This document shows, piece by piece, positions 1 through 8,190 of a stretch of DNA of 64,000 bases (positions are counted from its first letter, which is position 1; each line of letters opens with the position of its first letter). The position numbers and the translations under genes are program-made. Source of the DNA: Candidatus Helarchaeota archaeon (GTDB lineage Archaea; Asgardarchaeota; Lokiarchaeia; Helarchaeales; HEL-GB-A); assembly GCA_013375455.1 (NCBI GenBank), contig JABXJT010000006.1:1-64000 (forward strand). The letters run 5' to 3'. The notes beneath the pieces were generated by a model. The model was given only the letters and a program-made list of their open reading frames with translations, searched no databases and had not been told where the DNA came from.

Positions 1-471
1 AAGGAGCACTCCACCACGAGAATGAATCTTTTCTATATATTCAGGACGATACTTCTCGGCACAGCCAAGTTCATACATCTTCAGAACGATTTCAATAGCG
101 GAATGGTTGATCTTGATGCCATAAAGGCGGTCCATTTCCTCTTCGATTTCTTCATAAGTGAGCCGGCGGGACCACCTCAGTTCGCAGACCTTTGCCTTTA
201 CCTCGTAATCATACTCATCGTGATCTGCACAATACGGATTCGGCGGCCGAGTTAGTGGGTCCCGAGCTCCTGGGCAAAAAGGATGCCCACAGCGATAATA
301 AGTTATTGATATTTCGTAGTTTTCCCCCAGACCTATCCGCATTACCGGCTTTGAGTGGGAAACTACTTTCATAGGCTTTTCACAATGGGTACATTTGGGG
401 CGTTCTGAAAATTCAATTGTATAACAGGTACCATTATAACGAGGTTGCTCAAAAGTTCGCGATTTAACCAT
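1..471 (-). CDS. transposase-like protein, N-terminal part (runs off left edge)
   Basis: An open frame of 157 codons reads from an ATG at 469-471 to the window edge without a stop. The protein starts MVKSRTFEQPRYNG. It has a zinc-ribbon-like set of cysteines and histidines (CTHCEKP near residue 30, then CGHPFCPG and CADHD), followed by a helix-turn-helix-like stretch (LTYEEIEEEMDRLYGI) and the start of a GGVLL strand. A zinc ribbon, then a helix-turn-helix, then a strand that could open a DDE-type catalytic domain is the usual layout of an archaeal transposase. The catalytic part lies outside the window, so the family is not assigned. It could instead be a DNA-binding protein of another kind. 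Upstream (471-590) is AT-rich. Confidence 0.5.
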   Translation of the reverse strand, partial: MVKSRTFEQPRYNGTCYTIEFSERPKCTHCEKPMKVVSHSKPVMRIGLGENYEISITYYRCGHPFCPGARDPLTRPPNPYCADHDEYDYEVKAKVCELRWSRRLTYEEIEEEMDRLYGIKINHSAIEIVLKMYELGCAEKYRPEYIEKIHSRGGVLL

Positions 472-592
472 AAATTTTTATAGATCGCTTCGTTTTTTAA
501 AGATTTGCTCTTTTCCGACGAAAATTACGTGCCACTTATTAATTTCGTCGGCAAGGGGAAAAAGAAAATTAGAAAAAAAAAGAAATTTGAAA

Positions 593-623
593 GAAGGGGG
601 GAATCAGTAGGACTGAGCCCCCT
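593..623 (-). terminator. stem-loop terminator after the small membrane peptide
   Basis: AGGGGG (595-600) pairs with CCCCCT (618-623), with a second inner stem TCAG/CTGA. On the minus strand the hairpin is followed by a long T-rich run (complement of 562-592), as in an intrinsic terminator. The plus strand also has a short T run (624-629), so it may work in both directions. Confidence 0.5.
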
Positions 624-632
624 CTTTTTAAC

Positions 633-767
633 TCATGGCCACGGCCATGGGTTCCAGGGATCTGCACTGCCCGAGCTAAGGACGGATAAACCCATAACAA
701 TACCCATGATTACCAAGGCTAAAGTTAAAACCTTGCTTTCGGAGAGCAACTCTATCTGATTCATCAT
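633..767 (-). CDS. small single-pass membrane peptide with Trp/Pro tail (44 aa)
   Basis: A 44-residue frame starts at a double ATG (765-767, 762-764) and stops at 633-635. The sequence is a short polar head (MMNQIELLSESK), one hydrophobic segment of about 20 residues (VLTLALVIMGIVMGLSVL), then a short tail ending DPWNPWPWP. This is the layout of a small single-span membrane protein. Support comes from its own apparent promoter (TATA-like run on the minus strand, complement of 804-815) and a stem-loop terminator directly after the stop. No family is recognised. The Trp-Pro tail is unusual and could sit at the membrane interface. The function is unknown. Confidence 0.5.
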   Translation of the reverse strand: MMNQIELLSESKVLTLALVIMGIVMGLSVLSSGSADPWNPWPWP

Positions 768-797
768 TAAACCTCATTAGTCTGGTATCAATTTTTG

Positions 798-911
798 ATA
801 ATGCGCATATATAAACCCCCCTCAAGTTGCTTGAATGCGCACAAATTTGAGAATGCGCATCGAACCGGGTGAAAATGACGTGAAATGTCACACGGTGCTG
901 GTAAATATGCG
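798..911. promoter_or_regulatory. promoter region with four TGCGCA motifs
   Basis: ATGCGCA or ATGCGCAT occurs near 801, 834, 853 and 907, around a TATA-like sequence (gcgcatatataaac, 803-816) that would drive the small membrane peptide on the minus strand. TGCGCA is self-complementary, so each copy could be a dimer binding site. The same core occurs at 31083 and twice near 51485-51509. An operator cluster is inferred and no regulator is identified. Confidence 0.35.
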
Positions 912-990
912 CAAATGTAGAACTGCTTTAAAATGATGAGAAAATTGATATGACTCACAAGGTTTCATTAAAAGGTAAATTTACCGAGAT

Positions 991-1710
991 TCACTCCTTT
1001 TGTTGAGCAGCTCGTTCAAACCAAGGGGCAGGTTTCCCTTTTCCGGCAGTGCTATATTCCATTGCTTCAATAATGGGTGGAACCATCCGATAGGGAATAC
1101 TCACTATTAATTCATTCGGATCATACTCATGATGCCGCCGTGCCGTGGGATCGCCCATCGTTACGTTGAGATTTCCAGTCACTAATGGATAAGTGATAGC
1201 ACTCCAGCATAAGGATCCTGTAACTTGGGGATTAACGGGATATCCATGATAATCTGCAAGAAAGATCAGACGGCTAGCTTGCCAGGGATTGCATAAAATT
1301 GCCACCACGTCAGGGCGCAATTCTGCTTTATTCAAGGGGCTGAAAATAATGTATTTAGCTAATCCTAGAGGGGGTGGGGCGATTTGATGCGTCCTGCCTA
1401 TGCTTTGTCTAGCAATCGCAACTGTTGCCCAGAGTTTCTCCCCCTTAACTAAGATTTTCTCTAATCCCTCCATTTTTCCTGCTAATCCTAAATGCCATCT
1501 ACCGCCAGGACACGTGCATTTAACCTTATTCAAACGGATGATTTCTCCATCACGCGCTTTTTTAAGGGTTGCACATACATCCAGTCCCTTTTTAATAGTC
1601 GGTTCGATCTCTTTATCAGTGTAAGTTACTGCAATAGGTTGTCCCTTTAATTCAAGTACGGAAACAAAAGATTCCGCCAAATTTTGCCAATTCTTATTGT
1701 TAGAAGCCAT
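991..1710 (-). CDS. DUF169 family protein
   Basis: This 239-residue protein matches the DUF169 (COG2043) pattern: an N-terminal LELKGQPIAV segment, a cysteine-bearing middle (LDVCATLKKAR, KCTCPGGRWHLGL), the CNPWQASRL region, and the late CWSAITYPLVTGNLNVTMGDPTAR stretch. The cysteines in the family are conserved, but the reaction is not established. It is often found in anaerobes beside redox genes. It stands alone here, transcribed away from the miniature element at 1776. The start MASNNKN is the only good one in frame. I would expect a cytosolic protein of normal family length. Confidence is high for family and nil for function. Confidence 0.8.
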   Translation of the reverse strand: MASNNKNWQNLAESFVSVLELKGQPIAVTYTDKEIEPTIKKGLDVCATLKKARDGEIIRLNKVKCTCPGGRWHLGLAGKMEGLEKILVKGEKLWATVAIARQSIGRTHQIAPPPLGLAKYIIFSPLNKAELRPDVVAILCNPWQASRLIFLADYHGYPVNPQVTGSLCWSAITYPLVTGNLNVTMGDPTARRHHEYDPNELIVSIPYRMVPPIIEAMEYSTAGKGKPAPWFERAAQQKE

Positions 1711-1775
1711 TACCTGGTCTCTCCATTTGAGATGTTCAAATAAATCCTTTACTGAAATTTGTATTTACCTAAACT

Positions 1776-2025
1776 GAAAGCCACTTCCTTTTAGGGAGTG
1801 GATGGATTAAGAATCCAGTATACCACCGTTTTGATGCTTATTAATACTTTCAGGTATCTCTCAATTTTATATAGGAGAATGAATACAAGTATGATCATCA
1901 TTTGCGAAAATGATACTACCGTGGGAACCACGGGAAGTCACGCCTCTGGAGATCGTGTAAGCCCTGCTCTCGTAGGCAGTGGTCAAGGAAGGAGGAATCC
2001 ACTTGCCTTTAGGCAGTGGTAGTTC
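1776..2025 (+). mobile_element. miniature IS200/IS605-derived element (copy 1)
   Basis: This roughly 250-bp segment has a near-identical copy in opposite orientation at 49858-50106. It opens with GAAAGCCACTTCC and a palindromic block ending in AGGGAGTGG, like an IS605 left end. It ends with AGGAATCCACTTGCCTTTAG and a GGCAGTGG block, like the hairpin right end downstream of tnpB. Just inside the right end, the frame read from about 1885 resembles the last residues of TnpB (TVGTTGSHASGDRVSP...). The body of tnpB and all of tnpA are missing. It is therefore a non-autonomous relic that would need a transposase supplied from elsewhere. The right end is where the TnpB guide RNA is encoded in intact elements. 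Confidence 0.65.
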
Positions 2026-2093
2026 AAGTTTTAGTATTTGTATGATGCTATGAATCGATCTAAGAAAGTGAAACATAAAGGGATAATTATCAA

Positions 2094-2273
2094 TTGTGGA
2101 GTGCGATCGTAATTTTTGGACCGAAAGATGTTCTGATAAAATGCAAGGCTTGTGGAAAGGAGTGGAAACAAGTAAAAGTTAAATCAAATTCACTACTTCA
2201 GTGTCCAAAATGTGGGATTACTGGCCATAGTAATAAAGAATTTATTATCGCAGTACCTTTTTATCAAAAATAA
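2094..2273 (+). CDS. small zinc-ribbon protein (59 aa)
   Basis: A short frame holds two CxxC knuckles, CKACGKEW and CPKCGITG, about 20 residues apart, which is the pattern of a single zinc ribbon. The ending is EFIIAVPFYQK. The only usable start in frame is a TTG at 2094, with an in-frame stop a few codons upstream and no clear ribosome site. The start is therefore uncertain and the gene may be damaged. It lies directly downstream of the miniature element, whose insertion could have altered the 5' end. A short ATG frame at about 2050 (MNRSKKVKHKGIIINC) runs into it in another phase. Such small ribbons are common in archaea and their roles are mostly unknown. Confidence 0.45.
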   Translation: MWSAIVIFGPKDVLIKCKACGKEWKQVKVKSNSLLQCPKCGITGHSNKEFIIAVPFYQK

Positions 2274-2370
2274 ATTAAGTGTCATAGAGAATTTAAGTTA
2301 GATAATAGAAAGAAATCCAAAATTTTGGTTTGCCAATAACTTTTTTTTCACCAAATCCCTAATTTTAATT

Positions 2371-3309
2371 ATGATGCCTATCGACTTACCCCCTTATAGG
2401 CCACCGAGCGAGGCTTTTTCAGTCCTTATACGCGCCACCCGAGGCTGTACTCATAATCGGTGTGGTTTTTGTTCGATGTACAAGCATATGCGGTTTGAAA
2501 GAAGACCTCTCCAAGAAATCATAGATGATATAGTGACTGCAAGTATGTACGCTGGAAATCGAACCACATTATTTATAGGGGATAGTAATTCCTTAGTTCT
2601 AAAGACAGAGGATTTAATCAAAATCCTAGATGCAATTTACGCCAACTTTCCGAAAATGAAACGAGTCACATCCTATGCAAGGGCAAAAACGATCGCCAAG
2701 GGTAAGACCGTAGAAGAACTGAAAGAGCTACACAAGCATGGGCTAAGCCGGCTGCATATAGGGTTGGAAACGGGTGACGATGAGTTACTGCAACTAATTA
2801 ATAAAGGCGCCACGTCAGCAGATATGATAGAAGGCGGAAAAAAAGTCGTAGAATCAGGAATTTCCCTGTGTTTCTACGTCATGCCCGGGTTAGGTGGGCG
2901 ACAATACTCAAAACAGCATGCCGAGGGCACTGCTAACGTCATTAAGCAAGTAAATCCAGATTTTATACGAATTAGGACCTTCCAACCGATTCCAGGGACT
3001 CCGATCTGGGACTTGATAGAGAAAGGAGAAATCACACTCTTGACCCCGGAGGAAACGCTGCAAGAGGAATACGAACTGATAAAACGCCTAGAGGTAACCT
3101 CGAATTACGTTTCAGATCATTTACTCAATTATCCTGTGTGGGATAATGGGCCGAAACAGCTTGATGGAAATTTGCCAGAGGATAAAGAAAAATTATTATC
3201 TTTAATTGAAAATACGCTAAAAGCGATTAAGGAAGATCCTATTGTGAAAGCACACTACGAAAGGCATCGATTGATGAGGGAATTTCGGGGGCAAACGGGA
3301 ACTTTATAG
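2371..3309 (+). CDS. radical SAM protein
   Basis: This 312-residue protein carries the radical SAM cluster motif CTHNRCGFC near residues 26-34 (CxxxxxCxxC spacing; the common form is CxxxCxxC, so the first cysteine lies slightly further away). It continues with the usual barrel landmarks: GDSNSL, YARAKTI, LHIGLETGDDELL, YVMPGLGG and RIRTFQPIPGTPIWD. It resembles the Elp3/HemN-like B12-independent group (COG1032 type). It would bind one 4Fe-4S cluster and cleave S-adenosylmethionine to a radical. The substrate is not evident. No C-terminal TRAM or B12 domain is seen. The start is the first of two adjacent ATGs. It converges with the acyltransferase at 3311 with almost no gap. Confidence 0.85.
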   Translation: MMPIDLPPYRPPSEAFSVLIRATRGCTHNRCGFCSMYKHMRFERRPLQEIIDDIVTASMYAGNRTTLFIGDSNSLVLKTEDLIKILDAIYANFPKMKRVTSYARAKTIAKGKTVEELKELHKHGLSRLHIGLETGDDELLQLINKGATSADMIEGGKKVVESGISLCFYVMPGLGGRQYSKQHAEGTANVIKQVNPDFIRIRTFQPIPGTPIWDLIEKGEITLLTPEETLQEEYELIKRLEVTSNYVSDHLLNYPVWDNGPKQLDGNLPEDKEKLLSLIENTLKAIKEDPIVKAHYERHRLMREFRGQTGTL

Positions 3310-3310
3310 C

Positions 3311-4591
3311 CTAGTCCTCAGTAGTTTTTTCCTCTTTAGGTCCCTTTTTAATTTTTACAATTTCGTCCCAGCCTTCTCGCGCAAGACTGAATGTTTCTTC
3401 AGTAAAGGATTCAAAATCAAAGGTTTTGCCAACCTCTCTTGCGGGGATGCCCTCGACACGAGTTCCTGGCTTGATGTCAGAAGCGACAAAGGCAAATGGA
3501 AGGACTTCAGAATTTTCGCCCAGGTTGACCCCCGGCAGGACTCCACCACCTGCACCGACTAACACATTCTTCCCGATTTTAATTTCACCCTTGCGGAAAG
3601 CACCCACCATCCCCTCATGTGTCGCCAAGGCAGTATGGCTCCTGATATGAGCTCCATCATCAATGCTAATAAGTTCAGGATACCAACCATCAAACACGAC
3701 ATCATCGTCAATGAAGACATTCTTGCCTATCTTGACCCCAACTAAACGCAGGAGCGCCTGTCGAAGGCGTTGGTTAATGGGTCTCCGTTGAAATTGGAGA
3801 ATGAGATTGGTAATGAGAGCGTCAAAGGGATTTTTTATTTCACGCCAATCGTAGAGAGTTAGCCCCGTTTTGTGGACCCGTCGTTTCATTTGAGCTGCAT
3901 GGAGCTTTATTTTTCTCGAGAGTTTATGGCGAAGATTTTCGGGTTCCCCAATGGCAAATGAATTATCCTCCACATCTGCCGCAAGAACGCCTGGAGCTAC
4001 TATGCAATTATCCCCAACCGTGACGCCTGGGCAGATAAAACATCCAGCACAAATTAAAGTGTTGCTTCCTATCTTCACGTCGCCTACCCGGAGTTCTCCA
4101 TCAAGAATTTCATGACATAGTATGCTACTACCCATTCCAAGAATCGAATTATCGCCAATCGTAATCTTCTCTGGGAAATATGGATCGAGCGTGTTTCCGA
4201 CAGTTATGATTACATCCTTACCCACATTGGCACCAAGATAATCAAGGAGGGCGGCTTTAACACTTGGAATCCCAAATTGTAATATTCGAAGGCGGGTTAA
4301 AATTCGAATCTGGCGAAAGATTGATTGACTAAGTCTGAACCATTTGCGCTCCTTGGTGGTTGCCGTGCGAGTTTTACGGTATCTCTTCGTATCTTCGCCT
4401 TCGTGTTTTTTACTCATACTGGCATTTCGATAGATGTTTCTAGTCATTTGCCTCTGAAATTTTACAATTCGTTCTCTCTCTTTTTCCGTTTCCGCATCTC
4501 TTTCATCCGTGAAAAGAGGAGTTAAGTAGGTTGTATGCTTTAAAATGGGATACATTTTAAAAATTTTCTTTAAATTCGTTGGAATGCGCAT
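3311..4591 (-). CDS. hexapeptide-repeat acyltransferase with two beta-helix blocks
   Basis: This 426-residue protein has two left-handed beta-helix blocks. The first (about residues 120-210) contains IGDNSILGMGSSILC and IGSNTLICAGCFICPGVTVGDNCIVAPG. The second (about 295-395) contains IGKNVFIDDDVVF, IDDGAHIRSHTAL and IGKNVLVGAGGGVLPGVNLGENSEV. Repeated [LIV]GxxxxI units mark the LbH acyltransferase superfamily, such as maltose O-acetyltransferase and CapG-like enzymes, which acetylate sugars or related groups. The basic N-terminal 100 residues have no recognisable domain. Duplication of the helix is less common and suggests a fused or internally repeated enzyme. The acceptor is unknown. It stands alone, divergent from the MFS transporter gene. 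Confidence 0.8.
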   Translation of the reverse strand: MRIPTNLKKIFKMYPILKHTTYLTPLFTDERDAETEKERERIVKFQRQMTRNIYRNASMSKKHEGEDTKRYRKTRTATTKERKWFRLSQSIFRQIRILTRLRILQFGIPSVKAALLDYLGANVGKDVIITVGNTLDPYFPEKITIGDNSILGMGSSILCHEILDGELRVGDVKIGSNTLICAGCFICPGVTVGDNCIVAPGVLAADVEDNSFAIGEPENLRHKLSRKIKLHAAQMKRRVHKTGLTLYDWREIKNPFDALITNLILQFQRRPINQRLRQALLRLVGVKIGKNVFIDDDVVFDGWYPELISIDDGAHIRSHTALATHEGMVGAFRKGEIKIGKNVLVGAGGGVLPGVNLGENSEVLPFAFVASDIKPGTRVEGIPAREVGKTFDFESFTEETFSLAREGWDEIVKIKKGPKEEKTTED

Positions 4592-4739
4592 TTTTTGGGT
4601 CTCCCTAAGGATATGATTATCAATTTTAAACGATAATGTCTTATAAGAAATTTATTATTATTATAGAAATCGGAATAATCAACAATCGGTTTGAAGAAAT
4701 TACTTAATCGATGATATAAAAGAGTTAAGTGTTGGTCTT

Positions 4740-6008
4740 ATGGAATCCGGTCCAGAGATTGAGTTAGAAGCAAAGGATTGGACGGGATATCATACATTCC
4801 TGACGATATATTTAGCAATAGTCACATTTTTTGGACTTTTTGGTGTTGTTTATACTGGGCTCATCATACCAAAGATAATGTCCTCTTTTGACTGGGATGA
4901 TAGCGCTATGCTTACTATATTTGCTATTACGGGCGCTGCGGGCTTATTTACTGTCATTCCTCGATTTCTTGCGGATCGTTATGGACGAAAGCCATGTCTT
5001 TTAATATTTACTTTGATATCTTTTTCTTTGGTTATTGGTTCAAATCTTGCTGAAGATGCGTTACCATTTGTTCTTCTGCGATTTAGCGCGGGCTTTTTTG
5101 GAATAAATTTATCAGCAGTAATTATGTCTGAGGAAGTTCCAGCAAGACACAGGGGAAAAGCTTTTGGAGTAATTACAGGAATTGGAATGACATCCTCTTT
5201 ATTAGCTGCTTATCTGTTCACTTATACGGAACTATCAGAGGATATGTGGCGCCTCCTATACAATGTAGTTTTTATATCTGGTTTGATTTTAATTAGTGTA
5301 TTTTGGTTTAAACTTAAGGAAACTAGGCGATTTACTCAGTCTAGGATTAATAATCAGCCTAAGCAGTCATTATTTGTGGTCTTTAGTAGAAAATACATCA
5401 AAATATTGTTTCTTAGTGGATTGTTATTATTTTTTACAACATGGATTTACTTAACTATAAAGTTCTTTTTCACAAGATTTCTTGAATTAGAGCGATCGGC
5501 ATTGAATTTAACTGCCGAGATTATTGGAACTTGGATGATTTTTATTTATATAGGGTCTATTATTGGTTATTATTTTTCAGGTTATTTGGCAGACAAAATT
5601 GGACGAAAAAAATCGGTTTATCTTACAGCATCTATTTATTTTATAGGTAGTCTCATTTTTCTAAATACGTGGAACGTGACTTTAATATTTATTAGCTTGT
5701 TTATTCTTAATGTTTCCTTTGCGATTTTTCGCTTAATTGCTGATATTCTCGCTGTTGAATTTTTTCAAACCGATATTCGAGCCGTTGGAAGTGGGTGGGT
5801 GTTCGCCTTTGCAGCCATTGCAAACGTTCTTGGTATCTTTATATTACGTTTCCTTCGTGAGATGTTGGGAAGCTATGGAATCACCTTTTTAATCATTGGA
5901 ACAAGTTGCCTTATTGCACTAGTAATAATGACTTTTTTCATTCCAGAAACCAAGCAACGGGTCGTTGAAGAAATCTATATGACTGAGATCGAAAAAGGAG
6001 AAGTTTAA
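4740..6008 (+). CDS. major facilitator superfamily transporter
   Basis: This 422-residue protein has about 12 hydrophobic spans. It carries the MFS loop 2-3 signature RFLADRYGRKP (near residue 80) and its repeat in the second half, GYLADKIGRKK (near 280). A PARHRGKAFGVITG segment after span 4 and a PETKQR end are typical of the sugar/metabolite porter branch. It would sit in the cytoplasmic membrane and move a small solute with an ion gradient. The substrate cannot be read from the sequence. The start ATG at 4740 gives a full family length. It converges with the pseudo-GTPase gene at 6012. Confidence 0.9.
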   Translation: MESGPEIELEAKDWTGYHTFLTIYLAIVTFFGLFGVVYTGLIIPKIMSSFDWDDSAMLTIFAITGAAGLFTVIPRFLADRYGRKPCLLIFTLISFSLVIGSNLAEDALPFVLLRFSAGFFGINLSAVIMSEEVPARHRGKAFGVITGIGMTSSLLAAYLFTYTELSEDMWRLLYNVVFISGLILISVFWFKLKETRRFTQSRINNQPKQSLFVVFSRKYIKILFLSGLLLFFTTWIYLTIKFFFTRFLELERSALNLTAEIIGTWMIFIYIGSIIGYYFSGYLADKIGRKKSVYLTASIYFIGSLIFLNTWNVTLIFISLFILNVSFAIFRLIADILAVEFFQTDIRAVGSGWVFAFAAIANVLGIFILRFLREMLGSYGITFLIIGTSCLIALVIMTFFIPETKQRVVEEIYMTEIEKGEV

Positions 6009-6011
6009 TCT

Positions 6012-6590
6012 TTACTTCTTTGCCTTAGCTTTCTTTTGAGTCTCTTCGGAAAAAAGAGGAACGCCTTTTGAGGAATCTGGGACAATAAATCCGAATTGGT
6101 CAACCGTATATTTTGGTTTTCCGGCAATTGAAGTTGGTGTAGCCACTCTTTTTCTAGGGGCTTCCTTTACTTCTGTCATGAGTGAAACTTCTTTCATTCT
6201 GTCTGACAGAAGCCTTACAGCATATAAGGATTTTGTTGCTTTTTCTCCCTCGCTCATATTTTTCCGTAGAACAAATGCAACGTAAGGGACTTTACCAACT
6301 CTTTCCCGGATGGTTCTTTTCATACGGCGTAAGGCTCTCTGATATCTTCGTCCCATTACCATAACCACGCCATTTGCACCTTCATAGCTAAAGCTTGCTA
6401 AAACCTTAGAAGAGGCGTTTTCACGAGGAAACCAAATATCTAAAGTGACTCCATCTGTTGAATGAAAATGCCCACTCACCCCATCAATTCGCCATGACTT
6501 CTGAGAAATCAGGGATAGGAATTCAGCCCTCAATCTATCAGAAGTTCCTAAAATTAGAATTTTAAACTTGAATTCTTTTTCTTTTTTCAT
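6012..6590 (-). CDS. Rab/Ras-like pseudo-GTPase (degenerate nucleotide-binding motifs)
   Basis: The 192-residue protein keeps the frame of a small Ras-like GTPase: first strand KFKILILG (residues 8-15), GVTLDIWF (47-54), then FSYEGANGVVMVMG (67-80), which matches the YYRGANGVILVYD segment of Rab proteins, and KVPYVAFVLRKN (100-111) where the NKxD strand belongs. The catalytic parts are gone. The P-loop reads GTSDRLRAEF with no GK[ST], DxxGQ is replaced by PRENAS, and NKxD by LRKN. GTP binding by the usual mode is therefore unlikely. The C-terminal 50 residues are basic and probably flexible, ending in Lys-Ala repeats. It may be a scaffold or regulator. Asgard genomes are rich in small GTPases, which fits. 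Alternative: an unrelated P-loop-like protein. Confidence 0.6.
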   Translation of the reverse strand: MKKEKEFKFKILILGTSDRLRAEFLSLISQKSWRIDGVSGHFHSTDGVTLDIWFPRENASSKVLASFSYEGANGVVMVMGRRYQRALRRMKRTIRERVGKVPYVAFVLRKNMSEGEKATKSLYAVRLLSDRMKEVSLMTEVKEAPRKRVATPTSIAGKPKYTVDQFGFIVPDSSKGVPLFSEETQKKAKAKK

Positions 6591-6671
6591 TTAAGATCAT
6601 CCTTCAAACCCTATTTTCATAACGGTTTGAAACTATATTCTATATCGTTATTTTTATACTTAAGATATTCA

Positions 6672-6680
6672 CTATAAAAG
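6672..6680 (+). promoter_or_regulatory. TATA box of the LRR gene
   Basis: CTATAAAAG lies about 35-43 bases before the ATG at 6715, so the transcript would start only a few bases upstream of the start codon. This is close to the archaeal ideal and supports the chosen start. Confidence 0.5.
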
Positions 6681-6714
6681 TACAAAAAATGACTGATGAT
6701 AGGCGAAAAAAGAA

Positions 6715-7461
6715 ATGGAAAAAGATCAGAAAAAAATCGTAAACTTTAGAGGAGCTCACATCCCGCAGTTTGAGGCGGAGGTTCTTCAAGAGCTCGAAAT
6801 TTTGGTAGGGAAACAATATAGGTTAGTTAATAAAGTAGAATATACTACAGTGGGCTTCTCAGTTGAGAATAATAGGATTACAGGATTAAGTTTATATTAT
6901 TGTGGCGTATCGACTCTCCCGGAGTCGATAGGTAATTTAAAATCTCTCCAAATTTTTGATCTTAAATTAAACAAGCTCTCAACTCTCCCAGAGTCCTTTG
7001 GAAACCTCTCCTCTCTTGAAGTGGTACATTTATATGAAAACACACTCTCAACTCTCCCGGAATCCATTGGAAACCTCTCCTCGCTCAAAAAACTTGATTT
7101 GAGGGAAAATCAGTTAGAGAGTCTCCCAGAGTCAATAGGAAACCTCTCCTCTCTTACTGGTTTAAATTTACATAAAAACAAGCTCTCAACTCTCCCGAAG
7201 TCGATAGGTAACTTGAAATCACTTAGTTTCCTAAGTTTAGAATTCAATAATATCAAAAGTCTCCCAGAGTCAATCGGGAACCTAACGTCACTCACAATGT
7301 TAAGTATAAAGAATAATAACCTCAAGACCTTGCCGGAGACAATAGCGCGGCTTTCCTTACTTGAGAAATTATGGGTTTCTAATAATCAGTTGGATTCAAG
7401 AGCTAAATCCATGTTAATCCAATTGAGAAAGAAAGGAGTGGATGTAATAGGAAGATTTTAA
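6715..7461 (+). CDS. leucine-rich repeat protein
   Basis: This 248-residue protein is mostly 23-residue leucine-rich repeats of the form LxxLPESIGNLSSLxxLxLxxNxL, six to seven of them between residues 60 and 225. A small N-terminal cap (residues 1-55) and a basic C-terminal end (QLRKKGVDVIGRF) flank them. The LPxSIGNL subtype is the one used by plant intracellular Ras-group LRR proteins and many Asgard proteins, and it acts as a protein-binding surface. The repeats are also visible as 69-base DNA repeats, so recent internal duplication is likely. No signal peptide or membrane span is seen, so it is cytosolic. The pseudo-GTPase gene lies next to it on the other strand and may share its biology (inference only). 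Confidence 0.85.
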   Translation: MEKDQKKIVNFRGAHIPQFEAEVLQELEILVGKQYRLVNKVEYTTVGFSVENNRITGLSLYYCGVSTLPESIGNLKSLQIFDLKLNKLSTLPESFGNLSSLEVVHLYENTLSTLPESIGNLSSLKKLDLRENQLESLPESIGNLSSLTGLNLHKNKLSTLPKSIGNLKSLSFLSLEFNNIKSLPESIGNLTSLTMLSIKNNNLKTLPETIARLSLLEKLWVSNNQLDSRAKSMLIQLRKKGVDVIGRF

Positions 7462-7521
7462 ATGGTTTAAAAACAAAAGATTAGACAACTACTTGTAATT
7501 AAACTGAAGAGGATGAATTGA

Positions 7522-8037
7522 ATGGAAATTATATGGTTTAGTAAGGACGATTTGATAGGTTCTATTAAGGAATTTGTTGAAAAGCATAAATCGAGAAGAT
7601 TAGATGGAATTAAAGATGTAGAACTTTTCTTTAAAGCTTTATTTTATGCAATACTCCAAGCTAAGAAATCTGAAATTGATGAAATATTGGAATTTTATGA
7701 AGAAATTGAAGTTTCCCTAGAAGAACATGGGAGTTTTGCTTATTTCATTGAAGTTACGGGTTCAGATAAAAAAATCGTTATTTACCTCTCAGAAGATGAG
7801 CAAAAAATCGGAACCTATACGGGAGAATTTGAAAAGCTAGAAGAGATTAACGAAAATATTTGGTTTGAATGGGGCCCTGAAGAACAAATGCTTATCATGG
7901 AAGGAGATCCTACTAATGACCCTCCAGTCTTGGAGGGAAAATGGAAAGGGAATATCTTTTTGGCCGAAAAATTAAGAGATTTTATTAACTACTTTTTTAT
8001 TTTTATTGATGAGACCGGATTATGGCATTCATCATAA
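7522..8037 (+). CDS. hypothetical acidic protein (171 aa)
   Basis: I do not recognise this family. It is 171 residues long and strongly acidic, starting MEIIWFSKDDLIGSIKEF and ending in a hydrophobic aromatic stretch (FINYFFIFIDETGLWHSS). Helical segments in the first 70 residues are followed by a strand-rich part (YFIEVTGSDKKIVIYL, GTYTGEFEKL). It has no cysteines and no signal peptide. It follows the LRR gene by 60 bases on the same strand, so the two may be co-transcribed. A GAGGATG ribosome site lies before the ATG at 7522. The function is unknown. Confidence 0.65.
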   Translation: MEIIWFSKDDLIGSIKEFVEKHKSRRLDGIKDVELFFKALFYAILQAKKSEIDEILEFYEEIEVSLEEHGSFAYFIEVTGSDKKIVIYLSEDEQKIGTYTGEFEKLEEINENIWFEWGPEEQMLIMEGDPTNDPPVLEGKWKGNIFLAEKLRDFINYFFIFIDETGLWHSS

Positions 8038-8190
8038 CTACTTTTTTTAATAAATCCATTAAAAGGTAAAATTTGACTGAAGAATGAGATGCTAATCCCT
8101 TTCATTTTATTAATTCCCCATTTATGTTGCGAGGAAAATGATGCTATTCAAACTAAGTTTGTTAATTTGGTTCTTTATAACCTTTGATTA

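Noticed and set aside
505..759. 84-aa plus-strand frame with His-Gly repeat
   Set aside because: It overlaps the small membrane peptide and terminator on the other strand and has no recognisable domain, promoter or ribosome site.
1798..2022. Open frame within the miniature element
   Set aside because: It is the degraded tail of tnpB plus the right end. No complete domain is present and it is a poor gene candidate on its own.
6715..7461. CRISPR-like or satellite repeats
   Set aside because: The 69-base repeats encode leucine-rich repeats in frame and are protein repeats.
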